This document shows, piece after piece, positions 8,757 to 17,315 of a stretch of 64,000 bases of DNA (the stretch's first letter is position 1; every line of letters begins with the position of its first letter). The stretch is from Streptomyces glaucescens (lineage in GTDB: Bacteria; Actinomycetota; Actinomycetes; Streptomycetales; Streptomycetaceae): assembly GCF_000761215.1 (NCBI RefSeq), contig NZ_CP009438.1, positions 4,288,501-4,352,500 on the forward strand, in the 5' to 3' direction. Position numbers and translations under genes: made by a program. The notes beneath the pieces were generated by a model. It searched no databases. It was not told the origin of the DNA and saw nothing but the letters and a program-made list of their open reading frames with translations.

Positions 8757-10397
8757 ATGCCACGTGGACGTCACCGTCATTCCCCGCCCTTGCACAGGCT
8801 GCTTCCCCCGTCGGCTATCGCGGGCCTCTCCCTCGTCTGCGCCGTCGGGCCCTGGGTGTTCACGGAACCGATGGTGCTGCGGGGGCTGGCCGCCGCCGCC
8901 GCGGTGACGGCGGTCGTCGGCGCGGTCGTCATGCGGCGCTGGGACACGCAGGCGGGCAAGCGCGTCGCCGAGCTCACGCGCGCGCGGGCGAGCGACGAGT
9001 GGCGCTTCGAGGAGCGGGTCGCCGAACTGGAGAGCGACCTCGACGAGTCCCGGGAGCTGCGCCGGAAGCTGGAGCAGCGGCTGCGCGCCAAGCGCGCCGA
9101 ACTGGCCGGCCTGCGCAACGAGCACGCAGCGCTGCTGCGCCGGTACGCCACCGCGGAGACCGAGCGGGCGAGCGCGCTGGAGGGCCGGCGACTGCTGGAG
9201 ATCGAGACCACGTCGCCCGCGCGGGCACTGCCGCCGGCCCCGGTGCGGGAGCAGCAGCCCGAGCAGGCGGGGCAGGCGGCCGACGCCGTCCCGGGCGGGC
9301 CGGCCGTGCCCGCGCTCTCCTCCCCGGAGGGTTCCCGGCTGTTCCTGCGCGCCGGGGCGGCCCTCGCCCGCCTCAGCGCCGGGACGGCCCCGGAAGCGTC
9401 GGCCGACGCGGCCGCCCCTGGGTCCGGTGCGGCCCCCGGGGCGGGTGACGCGGAGGACGCGAGCCCGGAGGCCAGGCCGCGCACGGGTGCTGACGACGCG
9501 TTCGCCGGCCCGGCGGGTGCTGACGGCGCGTCCGAGGCGGGTGCGGGTGCGGGTGCTGACGCCGCGGTCGAGATGCGCGTGGGTGCTGATGACGCGTCCG
9601 GAACCCGCGTGGGTGCCGATGAGCCGTCCGGGACCGGCGGCGCGGCCGCTGATGACGCGTCCGGGACCGGCTCGGGTGCCGTCGGTGCGTCCGGGACCGG
9701 TGCGCGGTCCGGCTCCGCCGGCTCCGGTGCGACGTCCACGGCCGGCGTGTCGCCGGACGGGGCTCCCGAGCCTGACGTGTCGGTCGGTACGGCGTCGGGG
9801 CCCGGCGTGTCGGCCGGTGCGTCGTCGGGGCCCGGCGTGTCGGCCGGGGCCGGCGCCACGGATGTCCCCGAGGCCACCGTGCCGCGGCAGGGCACCCGGC
9901 CCGGGTCCGGGCGTCCCGCCGAGGCGGAGGCCGCGCGGGAGGACGAGGCGCGGGGGAAGCCCGAGGCGGCCGACGGGCAGGAGCACGCGGCCGCCGCCCC
10001 CACGGACCGGTCCGACGTCCCCGCGGACCGGTCCGCCGGCCCGCGGCAGCCCGCGGGGCACTTCGCCGTGCCGACCGCCGTCGCCGTCGTACCGCCCGCC
10101 CCCGCGCGGCGCCCCGCCGTCGAGGGCGGCTTCGACTTCTTCGGCACCAAGGCGAAGAGCGCGGACTCCGCCGCCCTGGAGGCGGTGCAGAACGAGGACC
10201 TCGCCGACGTCGTCGGCCAGGAGGCGCTGGACCTGCACAAGGCCGAGACCGAGGGGAGGGCCGGGCGGCCGGCCGCGGCGGAGTTCAAGCCGCCGAGCCC
10301 CGCCGTCGAGCGGGCCGTCGGCCAGGTCATCGACCTGACGGCCCACGACGAGACGGAACAGATCGACATCCAGGGCCTGCGCACCGCGGCCTCCTGA
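8757..10397 (+). CDS. Membrane-anchored coiled-coil protein with long low-complexity repeat region
   Basis: This 546-residue protein has no recognised enzymatic domain. After a basic start there are two short hydrophobic stretches (AIAGLSLVCAVGPWVF and LRGLAAAAAVTAVVGAVVM). A heptad-like coiled coil follows at about residues 65-150 (ERVAELESDLDESRELRRKLEQ). Residues 200-430 are Gly, Ala, Ser, Asp and Thr-rich, with repeated units such as GADDASGT and PGVSAGA. The C-terminus is ordered again (FDFFGTKAKSADSAALEAVQ). A cell-envelope or septal scaffolding role is possible but not shown. Translation is probably leaderless from the ATG at 8757. Confidence 0.75.
   Translation: MPRGRHRHSPPLHRLLPPSAIAGLSLVCAVGPWVFTEPMVLRGLAAAAAVTAVVGAVVMRRWDTQAGKRVAELTRARASDEWRFEERVAELESDLDESRELRRKLEQRLRAKRAELAGLRNEHAALLRRYATAETERASALEGRRLLEIETTSPARALPPAPVREQQPEQAGQAADAVPGGPAVPALSSPEGSRLFLRAGAALARLSAGTAPEASADAAAPGSGAAPGAGDAEDASPEARPRTGADDAFAGPAGADGASEAGAGAGADAAVEMRVGADDASGTRVGADEPSGTGGAAADDASGTGSGAVGASGTGARSGSAGSGATSTAGVSPDGAPEPDVSVGTASGPGVSAGASSGPGVSAGAGATDVPEATVPRQGTRPGSGRPAEAEAAREDEARGKPEAADGQEHAAAAPTDRSDVPADRSAGPRQPAGHFAVPTAVAVVPPAPARRPAVEGGFDFFGTKAKSADSAALEAVQNEDLADVVGQEALDLHKAETEGRAGRPAAAEFKPPSPAVERAVGQVIDLTAHDETEQIDIQGLRTAAS
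9540..9860 (+). repeat. Degenerate in-frame tandem repeats inside the coiled-coil gene
   Basis: There are repeated segments around GACGCGTCCGGGACCGG (9540-9710). An almost exact 30-bp repeat (units beginning near 9795 and 9825) encodes PGVSAGA. All units stay in frame, so copy number can change without breaking the gene. Confidence 0.7.
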
Positions 10398-10532
10398 GCG
10401 GCCGGGGCACACCTCCGGCCCCGGGCATCGTCGCCGGGGAGGGCCGTCCACGGGGCCCGTCCGGGCGGGCGCCGGGCGCGCGGCGCGTGCCGTGCGCCGC
10501 GGAGCGCCGCCGCCCCGGCCGGCGGTCACGGC

Positions 10533-11867
10533 CTACGCCATCCACCGGTCCGGGCGGGCGTCCCTGCGGCCCGTGCGGGATCGCTCGGCCTGGGCGCGCA
10601 GCAGGCGCACGGCCTCCTCGGCGTCCCGCAGCCGGGCGGTGACGGTCTTGTCCGCTCCCGTGTCCACGTGGACGTCTGCGAGGCCCCACAGGCGCTCCCA
10701 GGGGCCCTGACTGAGCCGGACGCTCTGCACCTTCGCGTGCGGGACGAGGGCGAGCCGGCGCCGCAGCAGGCCGTGGCGGGCGGCGAAGACGGCGTCGGTG
10801 GCGGTGAAGCCGTAGCCCCGCCACCACAGCGGCGCACAGCGGCCGGCGCGCCGCGGCGACCCGGTGAGCGCCGGTCGCGGCGGCACCGTGACGCCGGGCA
10901 GCACGCGCGCGACGACGGACTCGGCGACCTCGCGCGGGGCCACCGGCAGCAGCACGGAGTTCGACGACCCGGCCACGTCCAGCTCCACCCGGACCCAGCC
11001 GCGGCGCCGCCACAGCAGCGGTTCCACGATCCGCACGGTCTGCACCCGCCCCGGGGGCACCGTCTCGTGGACGCGGTCGAGCAGCCCGCGGTCGATCCGC
11101 AGCCCGTCCGGGGACTCGGCCACCGTCCAGTCGTACTCCGCGACGAACCGCCCCACGCTGCTCGCGCCCGCCGCGCCGAGCAGCGGCACGGCCGTGGCGA
11201 CGACCGTCCACAGGCTGTGGGTGGCGAACCACAGCACCGGCGGGACGACGAGCGCGGCGACCAGCGAGCCCCAGGTGGCGCCCGTCAGCACCAGGGAGAG
11301 CGCGAGGACGTTGGGAGGCACGCGCAGCAGCCGGTACGCCGGGGCCTCGCCGACCTCGTGCGCCGACTCCGGCGCGAACCCGGCGGCCCGCGCGAGCAGC
11401 TCGGCGCGCAGCGCGCGGGCCTCGTCCTCGCCGAGGAAGGCGAGTTCGTCCTTCTTGTCGGTGCCTATGACGTCGAGTTTGAGTTTGGCGACGCCCGCCA
11501 CGCGCGCGAGGAGCGGCTGGGTGACGTCGACGGCCTGGATCCGCTCCAGCCGGATGTGCGCGGTGCGCCGGAACAGCAGGCCGGTGCGGATGCGCAGCTC
11601 CGACTCCGTGACCGCGAAGTGGGTGAACCACCAGGTGAGGAAGCCGTAGAGGGCGGCGGCCGGGATGAGCACGGCGAGCCCGACGAGCAGGGTGGTCGTG
11701 GTCAGCCGGGCGAGCTGGCGCTGCGCCCCGTCGGGGTCGTGCAGCGCCCAGCCGATCAGCACGGCGACCGGTGCCCACGCCCGCCGCAACGGCGTCACCG
11801 GGTGCAGCCGCCGCTCGGTCACCGCGCCGCCGCGGCGTATGCCGTCCTCGGTGCCGGGCGCGCTCAC
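10533..11867 (-). CDS. YdbT-like membrane protein with three bacterial PH (bPH2) domains
   Basis: The 444-residue protein has paired hydrophobic segments in its first half (TTLLVGLAVLIPAAALYGFLTWW, then ALSLVLTGATWGSLVAALVVPPVLWF). The bPH2 pattern appears three times: LRIRTGLLFRRTAHIRLERIQAV, LRIDRGLLDRVHETVPPGRVQTV and FAARHGLLRRRLALVPHAKVQSV. This is the arrangement of Bacillus YdbT, which with YdbS has been linked to tolerance of antimicrobial peptides; transfer of that role here is inference. The GTG at 11867 overlaps the upstream PH gene's stop by 4 bp (GTGA). Confidence 0.85.
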   Translation of the reverse strand: MSAPGTEDGIRRGGAVTERRLHPVTPLRRAWAPVAVLIGWALHDPDGAQRQLARLTTTTLLVGLAVLIPAAALYGFLTWWFTHFAVTESELRIRTGLLFRRTAHIRLERIQAVDVTQPLLARVAGVAKLKLDVIGTDKKDELAFLGEDEARALRAELLARAAGFAPESAHEVGEAPAYRLLRVPPNVLALSLVLTGATWGSLVAALVVPPVLWFATHSLWTVVATAVPLLGAAGASSVGRFVAEYDWTVAESPDGLRIDRGLLDRVHETVPPGRVQTVRIVEPLLWRRRGWVRVELDVAGSSNSVLLPVAPREVAESVVARVLPGVTVPPRPALTGSPRRAGRCAPLWWRGYGFTATDAVFAARHGLLRRRLALVPHAKVQSVRLSQGPWERLWGLADVHVDTGADKTVTARLRDAEEAVRLLRAQAERSRTGRRDARPDRWMA

Positions 11868-12367
11868 AGCCCCGCCGATCGAGCCTCGCCCAGCTCCGTG
11901 AGCCGGTCGCGCAGCCGTTCCGCCTCGGCCGGGTCCAGGCCGGGGATGGTGGCGTCGGTCGCGGCGGCGGCCGTGTGCAGCTGCACACTGGCCAGGCCGA
12001 AGTGCCGCTCCAGCGGGCCGGAGGTGACCTCGACGAGCTGCATGCGCCCGTAGGGCACCACCGTCTCCTCGTGCCACAGCACGCCCCGGCTGATCAGCAG
12101 GTCGTCGGCGCGTTCGGCGTACCGCCAGGAGCGCCAGTTGCGCTCGAGCAAGCCCCAGCACCCCGCCGTCAGGGCCGGCGGCAGCAGTCCGAACGCCGCC
12201 CACGCGGGCCCCACGAGCAGACCGAGCGGCAGGGCGAGGCCCACCGCGAGGATCACCGTCCACACCAGCAGCAGCAGCCGCCGCATCCGCAGCAGCCGCG
12301 GCGGCAGCCCCGTCCACACCGGCTCGTCCCCCGCCGTCTCCGCGCCCCGCGGGCTCCCCGTCTCCAT
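11864..12367 (-). CDS. YdbS-like bacterial PH domain membrane protein
   Basis: This is a 167-residue partner of the downstream three-PH protein. It has two adjacent membrane segments (LLLLVWTVILAVGLALPLGLLV and AAFGLLPPALTAGCWGLL), then one bPH2 domain (LLISRGVLWHEETVVPYGRMQLVEV, FGLASVQLHTAAA). A C-terminal helix holds L-D-P-A-E-A-E-R-L. It starts at the ATG at 12367, 6 nt after a TACGCT -10 element, so it is a likely leaderless first gene of the two-gene operon. It diverges from nuoD by only 31 bp, so the two promoters must overlap. Confidence 0.85.
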   Translation of the reverse strand: METGSPRGAETAGDEPVWTGLPPRLLRMRRLLLLVWTVILAVGLALPLGLLVGPAWAAFGLLPPALTAGCWGLLERNWRSWRYAERADDLLISRGVLWHEETVVPYGRMQLVEVTSGPLERHFGLASVQLHTAAAATDATIPGLDPAEAERLRDRLTELGEARSAGL

Positions 12368-12373
12368 GGGGCC

Positions 12374-12379
12374 AGCGTA
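12374..12379 (-). promoter_or_regulatory. -10 element of the PH-domain operon
   Basis: TACGCT, 6 nt before the ATG at 12367. It lies within 25 bp of the divergent nuoD start. Confidence 0.6.
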
Positions 12380-12398
12380 CGTAGGAGAGACTGGGGCC

Positions 12399-13550
12399 AT
12401 GACTCCTACGACGGAGACCACGGTCGGGATCGGCGGTGCCGCGGAGAGCACCGACATGGTGCTCAACATCGGCCCCCAGCACCCGTCCACACACGGTGTG
12501 CTGCGGCTGCGGCTGCTGCTGGACGGCGAGCGGATCACCAGCGCGGAGCCGGTGATCGGCTACATGCACCGCGGGGCGGAGAAGCTGTTCGAGGCGCGCG
12601 ACTACCGGCAGATCATCATGCTCGCCAACCGCCACGACTGGCTGTCGGCGTTCTCCAACGAGCTGGGCGTCGTGCTGGCCGTGGAGCGGATGCTGGGCAT
12701 GGAGGTCCCCCCGCGCGCGGTGTGGACGCGCACGCTGCTCGCCGAGCTGAACCGGGTGCTCAACCACCTGATGTTCCTCGGCTCCTATCCGCTGGAGCTG
12801 GGCGGCATCACGCCGGTCTTCTACGCGTTCCGGGAGCGCGAGGTGCTCCAGAACGTCATGGAGGAGGTCTCCGGCGGGCGGATCCACTACATGTTCAACC
12901 GGGTCGGCGGCCTCAAGGAGGACCTGCCGGCCGGCTGGACGGCACGCGCGCGTGCCGCTGTCGCCGCCGTCCGCTCGCGCATGGACGTCTACGACGACCT
13001 GGTGCTCGGCAACGAGATCTTCCGGGGACGCACGCGGGGCGTGGGCGTCCTCGCCCCCGAGGCGGTGCACGCCTACGGCGTGAGCGGCCCCATCGCGCGC
13101 GCCTCGGGCGTCGACCTCGACCTGCGCCGCGACGAGCCGTACCTGGCCTACGGCGAGCTGCGGGACACCCTCAAGGTCGTCACCCGGCGGGAGGGCGACT
13201 GCCTCGCCCGCTTCGAGTGCCTGCTGGAGCAGACGCACAACGCCCTCGACCTGGCCGACGCCTGCCTCGACCGGATCGCCGGGCTGCCGCCCGGGCCGAT
13301 CAACCAGCGGCTGCCGAAGGTCCTGAAGGCGCCCGAGGGGCACACCTACGCGTGGACCGAGAACCCGCTCGGCATCAACGGCTACTACCTGGTCAGCAAG
13401 GGCGAGAAGACGCCGTACCGGCTGAAGCTGCGCTCGGCCTCGTACAACAACATCCAGGCGCTCACCGAGCTGCTGCCGGGGACGCTGGTGGCGGACATGG
13501 TGGCGATCCTGGGGTCGATGTTCTTCGTGGTGGGGGACATCGACAAGTAG
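12399..13550 (+). CDS. nuoD2: Orphan NADH-quinone oxidoreductase subunit D (NuoD2, 49-kDa homologue)
   Basis: This 383-residue protein is homologous to the quinone-site subunit of complex I and to the large subunit of NiFe hydrogenases. Visible signatures are NIGPQHPSTHGVLR, the HRG-E-K segment at residues 57-62, NRHDW (Arg78), ELNRVLNHL, MFNRVGGLKEDLP, LPPGPINQRLP and the C-terminal DMVAILGSMFFVVGDIDK. No other nuo gene is nearby, so it is a stand-alone paralogue rather than part of the main nuo operon. GGAGAG lies upstream of the ATG. The next gene, three bases away on the other strand, is a MidA-family methyltransferase. Confidence 0.93.
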   Translation: MTPTTETTVGIGGAAESTDMVLNIGPQHPSTHGVLRLRLLLDGERITSAEPVIGYMHRGAEKLFEARDYRQIIMLANRHDWLSAFSNELGVVLAVERMLGMEVPPRAVWTRTLLAELNRVLNHLMFLGSYPLELGGITPVFYAFREREVLQNVMEEVSGGRIHYMFNRVGGLKEDLPAGWTARARAAVAAVRSRMDVYDDLVLGNEIFRGRTRGVGVLAPEAVHAYGVSGPIARASGVDLDLRRDEPYLAYGELRDTLKVVTRREGDCLARFECLLEQTHNALDLADACLDRIAGLPPGPINQRLPKVLKAPEGHTYAWTENPLGINGYYLVSKGEKTPYRLKLRSASYNNIQALTELLPGTLVADMVAILGSMFFVVGDIDK

Positions 13551-13553
13551 GGG

Positions 13554-14570
13554 TCACAGCCCGGGGGGCGATGCCTGCGCCAAGGGGTCCGCGATGCCGA
13601 CCGGCTGGACCAGCCAGCCGAAGTCGCCGAGCCCGCCCGCCGCGGTCAGCTCGGCGGCCTCACCGGCGCTCGTGAGGGCGCGCACATAGGCCGCGGGGTC
13701 CTGGGAGGCGAGCGCGAGCGGGGGGCGCGCGCCCGTGATCCCCAAGGCGTGCAAGGCGGCGCGCTGGGTCAGCACGCGCCCTCCGGGGAGCGCGCACGCG
13801 TCCAGGGCGACGTGCGCCGTGATGTCGCAGGACCCGTCCGGCACGGGCACGGTCCCGCGCCCCTCCCGGAAGCCCGTCAGCGTCCCGAACGGGGGGCGCG
13901 CGTCCACCGTGTGCGCGTAGTCCACCGCCACCGCGAGCCCGCGCTCCACACGGGACACGGCCGACGCCCACGCGGCGTCCCGGGGCAGCCCGATCTCCGC
14001 CCGCAGCCCCTCCTCGGCCGGCAGCGGCCACCACCGGGCCAGCCACGCGGCCTCCGCGCCGGTGACCGGCTCGCCCAGCCGCTCGGTGCCGTCCGCCCGC
14101 ACCAGCACCCGCCGCGGCACGCCCGAGGCGTCGGTCTGCGCGACCTCCACGGGAACGTTGTCCAGCCACTCGTTGGCGAACAGCAGCCCGGTGACGGCCT
14201 CCGGCAGTCCGGCGCGCCACTCGACCCGGGGATCGAGCCCCACCGGCCGGGTGGCGATTTCGACGGCGCACGCGCGCGTGCGGGCGGCCGTCCCCGCGGG
14301 GAGCGCGGCGAGCACCCCGGTGACGAGTTCGCCGCGGCCCGCCGCCATGTCCACGAAGTCCAGCCGGTCCGGGCGGCCCAGCGCCTCGTCGACCCGGCAC
14401 AGCAGCCCGGCCACCGCCCGCGCGAACAGCGGCGACGCGTGCACGGACGTGCGGAAGTGCCCGGCGGGGCCCTCGGGACGGCGGTAGAAGCCGTCCGGCC
14501 CGTACAGCGCGGCCTCCGTCGCCGCCCGCCACCCCCGCCACCCGGGACCCGTCACCGTCTCGTCCGTCAC
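13554..14570 (-). CDS. SAM-dependent methyltransferase, MidA/NDUFAF7 (DUF185) family
   Basis: This 338-residue Rossmann-type methyltransferase has the MidA layout: FYRRPEGPAGHFRTS near the N-terminus, the SAM loop VDMAAGRGELV, LLFANEWLDNVPVEV and the later strand VAVDYAH. Members of this family (human NDUFAF7) dimethylate an arginine of the complex I 49-kDa subunit, the homologue of NuoD. It sits 3 bp from, and convergent with, an orphan nuoD, which makes NuoD2 an attractive substrate. The GTG at 14570 lies 6 nt after a TAGCCT -10 element. Confidence 0.88.
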   Translation of the reverse strand: MTDETVTGPGWRGWRAATEAALYGPDGFYRRPEGPAGHFRTSVHASPLFARAVAGLLCRVDEALGRPDRLDFVDMAAGRGELVTGVLAALPAGTAARTRACAVEIATRPVGLDPRVEWRAGLPEAVTGLLFANEWLDNVPVEVAQTDASGVPRRVLVRADGTERLGEPVTGAEAAWLARWWPLPAEEGLRAEIGLPRDAAWASAVSRVERGLAVAVDYAHTVDARPPFGTLTGFREGRGTVPVPDGSCDITAHVALDACALPGGRVLTQRAALHALGITGARPPLALASQDPAAYVRALTSAGEAAELTAAGGLGDFGWLVQPVGIADPLAQASPPGL

Positions 14571-14576
14571 ACGGCC

Positions 14577-14582
14577 AGGCTA
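14577..14582 (-). promoter_or_regulatory. -10 element of the MidA-family gene
   Basis: TAGCCT on the minus strand, 6 nt before the GTG at 14570. Confidence 0.6.
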
Positions 14583-14675
14583 GGCGTTCAGGGGAACGGC
14601 TCCTCCACCTTGCGGAGTACATGTGTCCGATACGGATCGATCCTCCGGTTGACCCCCGCACGCACCGGGCTTCCC

Positions 14676-14681
14676 TACGCT
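14676..14681 (+). promoter_or_regulatory. -10 element of the NarL-type kinase gene
   Basis: TACGCT, 7 nt before the GTG at 14689. A TTGACC lies 21 bp upstream, too far for an optimal -35. Confidence 0.55.
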
Positions 14682-14688
14682 GGGTTAC

Positions 14689-15888
14689 GTGCAGCGCCTC
14701 TATGACTTCCTCCGCAGGCACCCGACCTGGGTCGACGGCTTCTGGGCCGTGATCCTGCTCGGTCTCTCGCTGGCGGGAGGTCAGGTCGAACGGGACGTGG
14801 GCACCGATCTGCCGGTGCTCATCGTCCCGGTCGTGCTGGTGCTGTGCGTCGTGGTCGCGCTGCGCCGCCGGCTGCCGGAGCCGATGCTGCTGCTCGCGAT
14901 CGGGGCCGGCGTGAGCCAGCTCGTGCTGGACGTGGCCACCACGCCCGCCAACTTCGCCATGCTGGTGATCGTCTACACGGTGGCCGCGATCGGGGCGCGC
15001 TGGGCCTCCCGGGTGGCGCTGGTCGCCGGGCTGTGCGCGGCGCCGCTCGCCCAGCTCCGCTGGCCGGCCACCGAGACCAGCGTGGCGGGCGACGTCGCGG
15101 TCGCCGTCTTCCAGACCGTGCCGTTCGCCCTGGCCTGGGTGCTCGGCGACTCGATCAGGACCCGCCGCGCCTACTTCGCGCAGCTCGAGGAACGGGCCGC
15201 GCGCCTGGAGAAGGAGCGCGAGGCGCAGGCGAAGGTCGCGGTCGCCGCCGAGCGCGCCCGCATCGCCCGGGAGCTGCACGACGTCGTCGCGCACAACGTG
15301 TCGGTGATGGTGGTGCAGGCCGACGGCGCCGCCTACGTCCTCGACGCCGCCCCCGACCAGGCGAAGAAGGCGCTGGAGACGATCTCCTCCACCGGCCGCC
15401 AGGCGCTCGCGGAGATGCGCCGGCTGCTCGGGGTGCTGCGCACCGGCGAGCACGAGGAGAGCGGGGAGTACGTCCCGCAGCCCGACGTGGAGCAGATCGA
15501 GGACCTGGTCGCGCAGTGCCGGGACTCCGGGCTGCCCGTCGACTTCAAGGTCGAGGGCACGCCGCGCCCGCTGCCCAGCGGGGTCGAGCTGACCGCCTAC
15601 CGCATCGTGCAGGAGGCGCTGACCAACACCCGCAAGCACGGCGGCCCGAACGCGGGTGCCAGCGTGCGCCTGGTCTACTTCGACGACGGCCTCGGGCTGC
15701 TCGTCGAGGACGACGGCAAGGGCGCCCCGCACGAGCTGTACGAGGAGGGTGGCGCCGACGGTCAGGGCCACGGCCTGATCGGCATGCGCGAGCGGGTCGG
15801 GATGGTGGGCGGCACCCTGGACGCGGGCCCCCGGCCCGGCGGAGGATTCCGCATCAGTGCCCTCCTGCCGCTCAAACCGGCGCACTGA
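14689..15888 (+). CDS. NarL-family sensor histidine kinase (HisKA_3)
   Basis: This is a 399-residue membrane sensor. Residues 15-165 contain about six hydrophobic helices with very short loops, so there is no large external sensing domain. A short linker (EERAARLEKEREAQAKVAVAAERARIARELHDVVAHNV in pieces) leads to the dimerisation H-box with the phospho-acceptor His197. The ATPase domain has TAYRIVQEALTNTRKHG (N box), LLVEDDGKG and GHGLIGMRERVGMVGG (G boxes). It is followed after 74 bp by its response regulator. The GTG start at 14689 is probably leaderless. Confidence 0.95.
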   Translation: MQRLYDFLRRHPTWVDGFWAVILLGLSLAGGQVERDVGTDLPVLIVPVVLVLCVVVALRRRLPEPMLLLAIGAGVSQLVLDVATTPANFAMLVIVYTVAAIGARWASRVALVAGLCAAPLAQLRWPATETSVAGDVAVAVFQTVPFALAWVLGDSIRTRRAYFAQLEERAARLEKEREAQAKVAVAAERARIARELHDVVAHNVSVMVVQADGAAYVLDAAPDQAKKALETISSTGRQALAEMRRLLGVLRTGEHEESGEYVPQPDVEQIEDLVAQCRDSGLPVDFKVEGTPRPLPSGVELTAYRIVQEALTNTRKHGGPNAGASVRLVYFDDGLGLLVEDDGKGAPHELYEEGGADGQGHGLIGMRERVGMVGGTLDAGPRPGGGFRISALLPLKPAH

Positions 15889-15962
15889 CGCATTCGCACG
15901 CCCCTTGTTGACACCTGTCACGCCCCCCCGCTCACACGACCATGGACATGGAAGAGGCCCCG

Positions 15963-16634
15963 ATGACGATCCGCGTGATGCTCGTCGACGACCAGGTGCT
16001 GCTGCGCACCGGGTTCCGGATGGTGCTGGCAGCCCAGCCGGACATGGAGGTCGTCGCCGAGGCGGGCGACGGCGTCGAGGCGCTCCAGGCGGTCCGCTCG
16101 ACCGCCGTCGACGTGGTGCTGATGGACGTCCGGATGCCCAAGCTGGACGGCGTGGAGGCGACCCGCCGCATCTGCGCGGAGCAGGACCCGCCGAAGGTGC
16201 TGATCCTGACCACCTTCGACCTCGACGAGTACGCCTTCTCCGGACTGAAGGCGGGCGCCTCCGGGTTCATGCTGAAGGACGTGCCGCCCGGCGAACTGCT
16301 CGCCGCGATCCGCGCGGTGCACAGCGGCGACGCCGTCGTGGCCCCTTCGACCACCCGGCGGCTCCTGGACCGGTTCGCGCCGATGCTCCCCAGCACCACC
16401 GGGGAGCCGCAGCACAAGGAGCTGGAGCGGCTGACCGAGCGGGAGCGCGAGGTCATGGTGCTGGTCGCGCAGGGCCTGTCCAACGGCGAGATCGCCGCCC
16501 GGCTGGTGCTGTCGGAGGCGACCGTGAAGACACACGTGGGGCGGATCCTGACCAAGCTCGGGCTGCGGGACCGGGTGCAGGTCGTCGTCCTCGCGTACGA
16601 GACGGGGCTGGTGCGGGCCGGCGGACACGGCTGA
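15963..16634 (+). CDS. LuxR/NarL-type response regulator, partner of the upstream kinase
   Basis: The receiver domain has VMLVDDQ at the N-terminus and phospho-acceptor Asp55 in VVLMDVRMP, with Thr and Lys in LILTTF and FMLKD. The C-terminal LuxR helix-turn-helix reads LTEREREVMVLVAQGLSN...ATVKTHVGRILTKLGLRDR. The length is 223 residues from the ATG at 15963, which has GAAGAGG at a good distance. An in-frame ATG at 15942 lacks a ribosome-binding site. The targets of this pair cannot be read from the sequence. Confidence 0.94.
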   Translation: MTIRVMLVDDQVLLRTGFRMVLAAQPDMEVVAEAGDGVEALQAVRSTAVDVVLMDVRMPKLDGVEATRRICAEQDPPKVLILTTFDLDEYAFSGLKAGASGFMLKDVPPGELLAAIRAVHSGDAVVAPSTTRRLLDRFAPMLPSTTGEPQHKELERLTEREREVMVLVAQGLSNGEIAARLVLSEATVKTHVGRILTKLGLRDRVQVVVLAYETGLVRAGGHG

Positions 16635-16670
16635 CGGCACCGGCCCGCAGACGGGCCCCGGCGACGTCGG

Positions 16671-16676
16671 TAGGGT
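16671..16676 (+). promoter_or_regulatory. -10 element of the TmrB-like gene
   Basis: TAGGGT, 6 nt before the ATG at 16683. Confidence 0.6.
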
Positions 16677-16682
16677 CCCGCC

Positions 16683-17315
16683 ATGCTCCTGTGGATCAAC
16701 GGCCCCTACGGGGGCGGCAAGACACAGACCGCGCACGAGATACGACGCCGCCTGCCCGGCAGCGTCGTCTGCGACCCCGAGCACGTCGGCTTCGGCCTGC
16801 ACCGCATGCTGCCGCCCGCCCTGCGCGGGGACTTCCAGGACCTGGCGGCCTGGCGGCAGGGCGTCGTCGAGGTCCTCGACCTCGCCCTGACCCGGCACGA
16901 CGGCGTGGTGATCGCGCCCATGACCGTCACCCACGCCGGCCACTTCGCCGAGACCGTCGGACGGCTGCGCGACCTCGGCCACGACGTGCGCCACTTCACC
17001 CTGCTCGCGGAACGCGACACCGTCCTCGCCCGGCTCCGCGAGCGCGGATTCGGGCGGGTCCTGCGACACGCGGCGGGGAAGGACGCCGGACCGCGCGGGG
17101 AGAGCTGGGCCGTCCGGCAGCTCGACCACTGCCTGGAGCGACTGCGCGAGCCCGAGTTCGCCGAGCACCTGTGGACGGACCACACCAGCGTGCCGAAGAC
17201 GGCCGACCGGATCGCCGTCCTCGCCGGACTGACGCTGCGGCCCAACCGGGAGGGACCCGTGCGGACCCGGCTGCGGCAGATCGGGGTGGGCATCCGGCAC
17301 ATCCGCCTCGACTGA
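16683..17315 (+). CDS. TmrB-like ATP-binding protein (tunicamycin-resistance family)
   Basis: The 210-residue P-loop protein begins with WINGPYGGGKTQTAHE, followed by CDPEHVGFGL, DFQDLAAWR, IAPMTVTHAGHFAE and HFTLLAERDTVLARLR, and ends with IRHIRL. These blocks match Bacillus TmrB, an ATP-binding protein that confers tunicamycin resistance, essentially in order. Whether this homologue protects against a nucleoside antibiotic or acts on another substrate is unknown. It lies behind a two-component pair but has its own leaderless-type promoter. Its TGA stop forms part of a 28-bp palindrome shared with the convergent regulator. Confidence 0.88.
   Translation: MLLWINGPYGGGKTQTAHEIRRRLPGSVVCDPEHVGFGLHRMLPPALRGDFQDLAAWRQGVVEVLDLALTRHDGVVIAPMTVTHAGHFAETVGRLRDLGHDVRHFTLLAERDTVLARLRERGFGRVLRHAAGKDAGPRGESWAVRQLDHCLERLREPEFAEHLWTDHTSVPKTADRIAVLAGLTLRPNREGPVRTRLRQIGVGIRHIRLD

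Noticed and set aside
13660..15921. 753-codon minus-strand ORF across midA and the kinase gene
   Set aside because: It is a frame artefact of high GC that passes through two well-supported genes.
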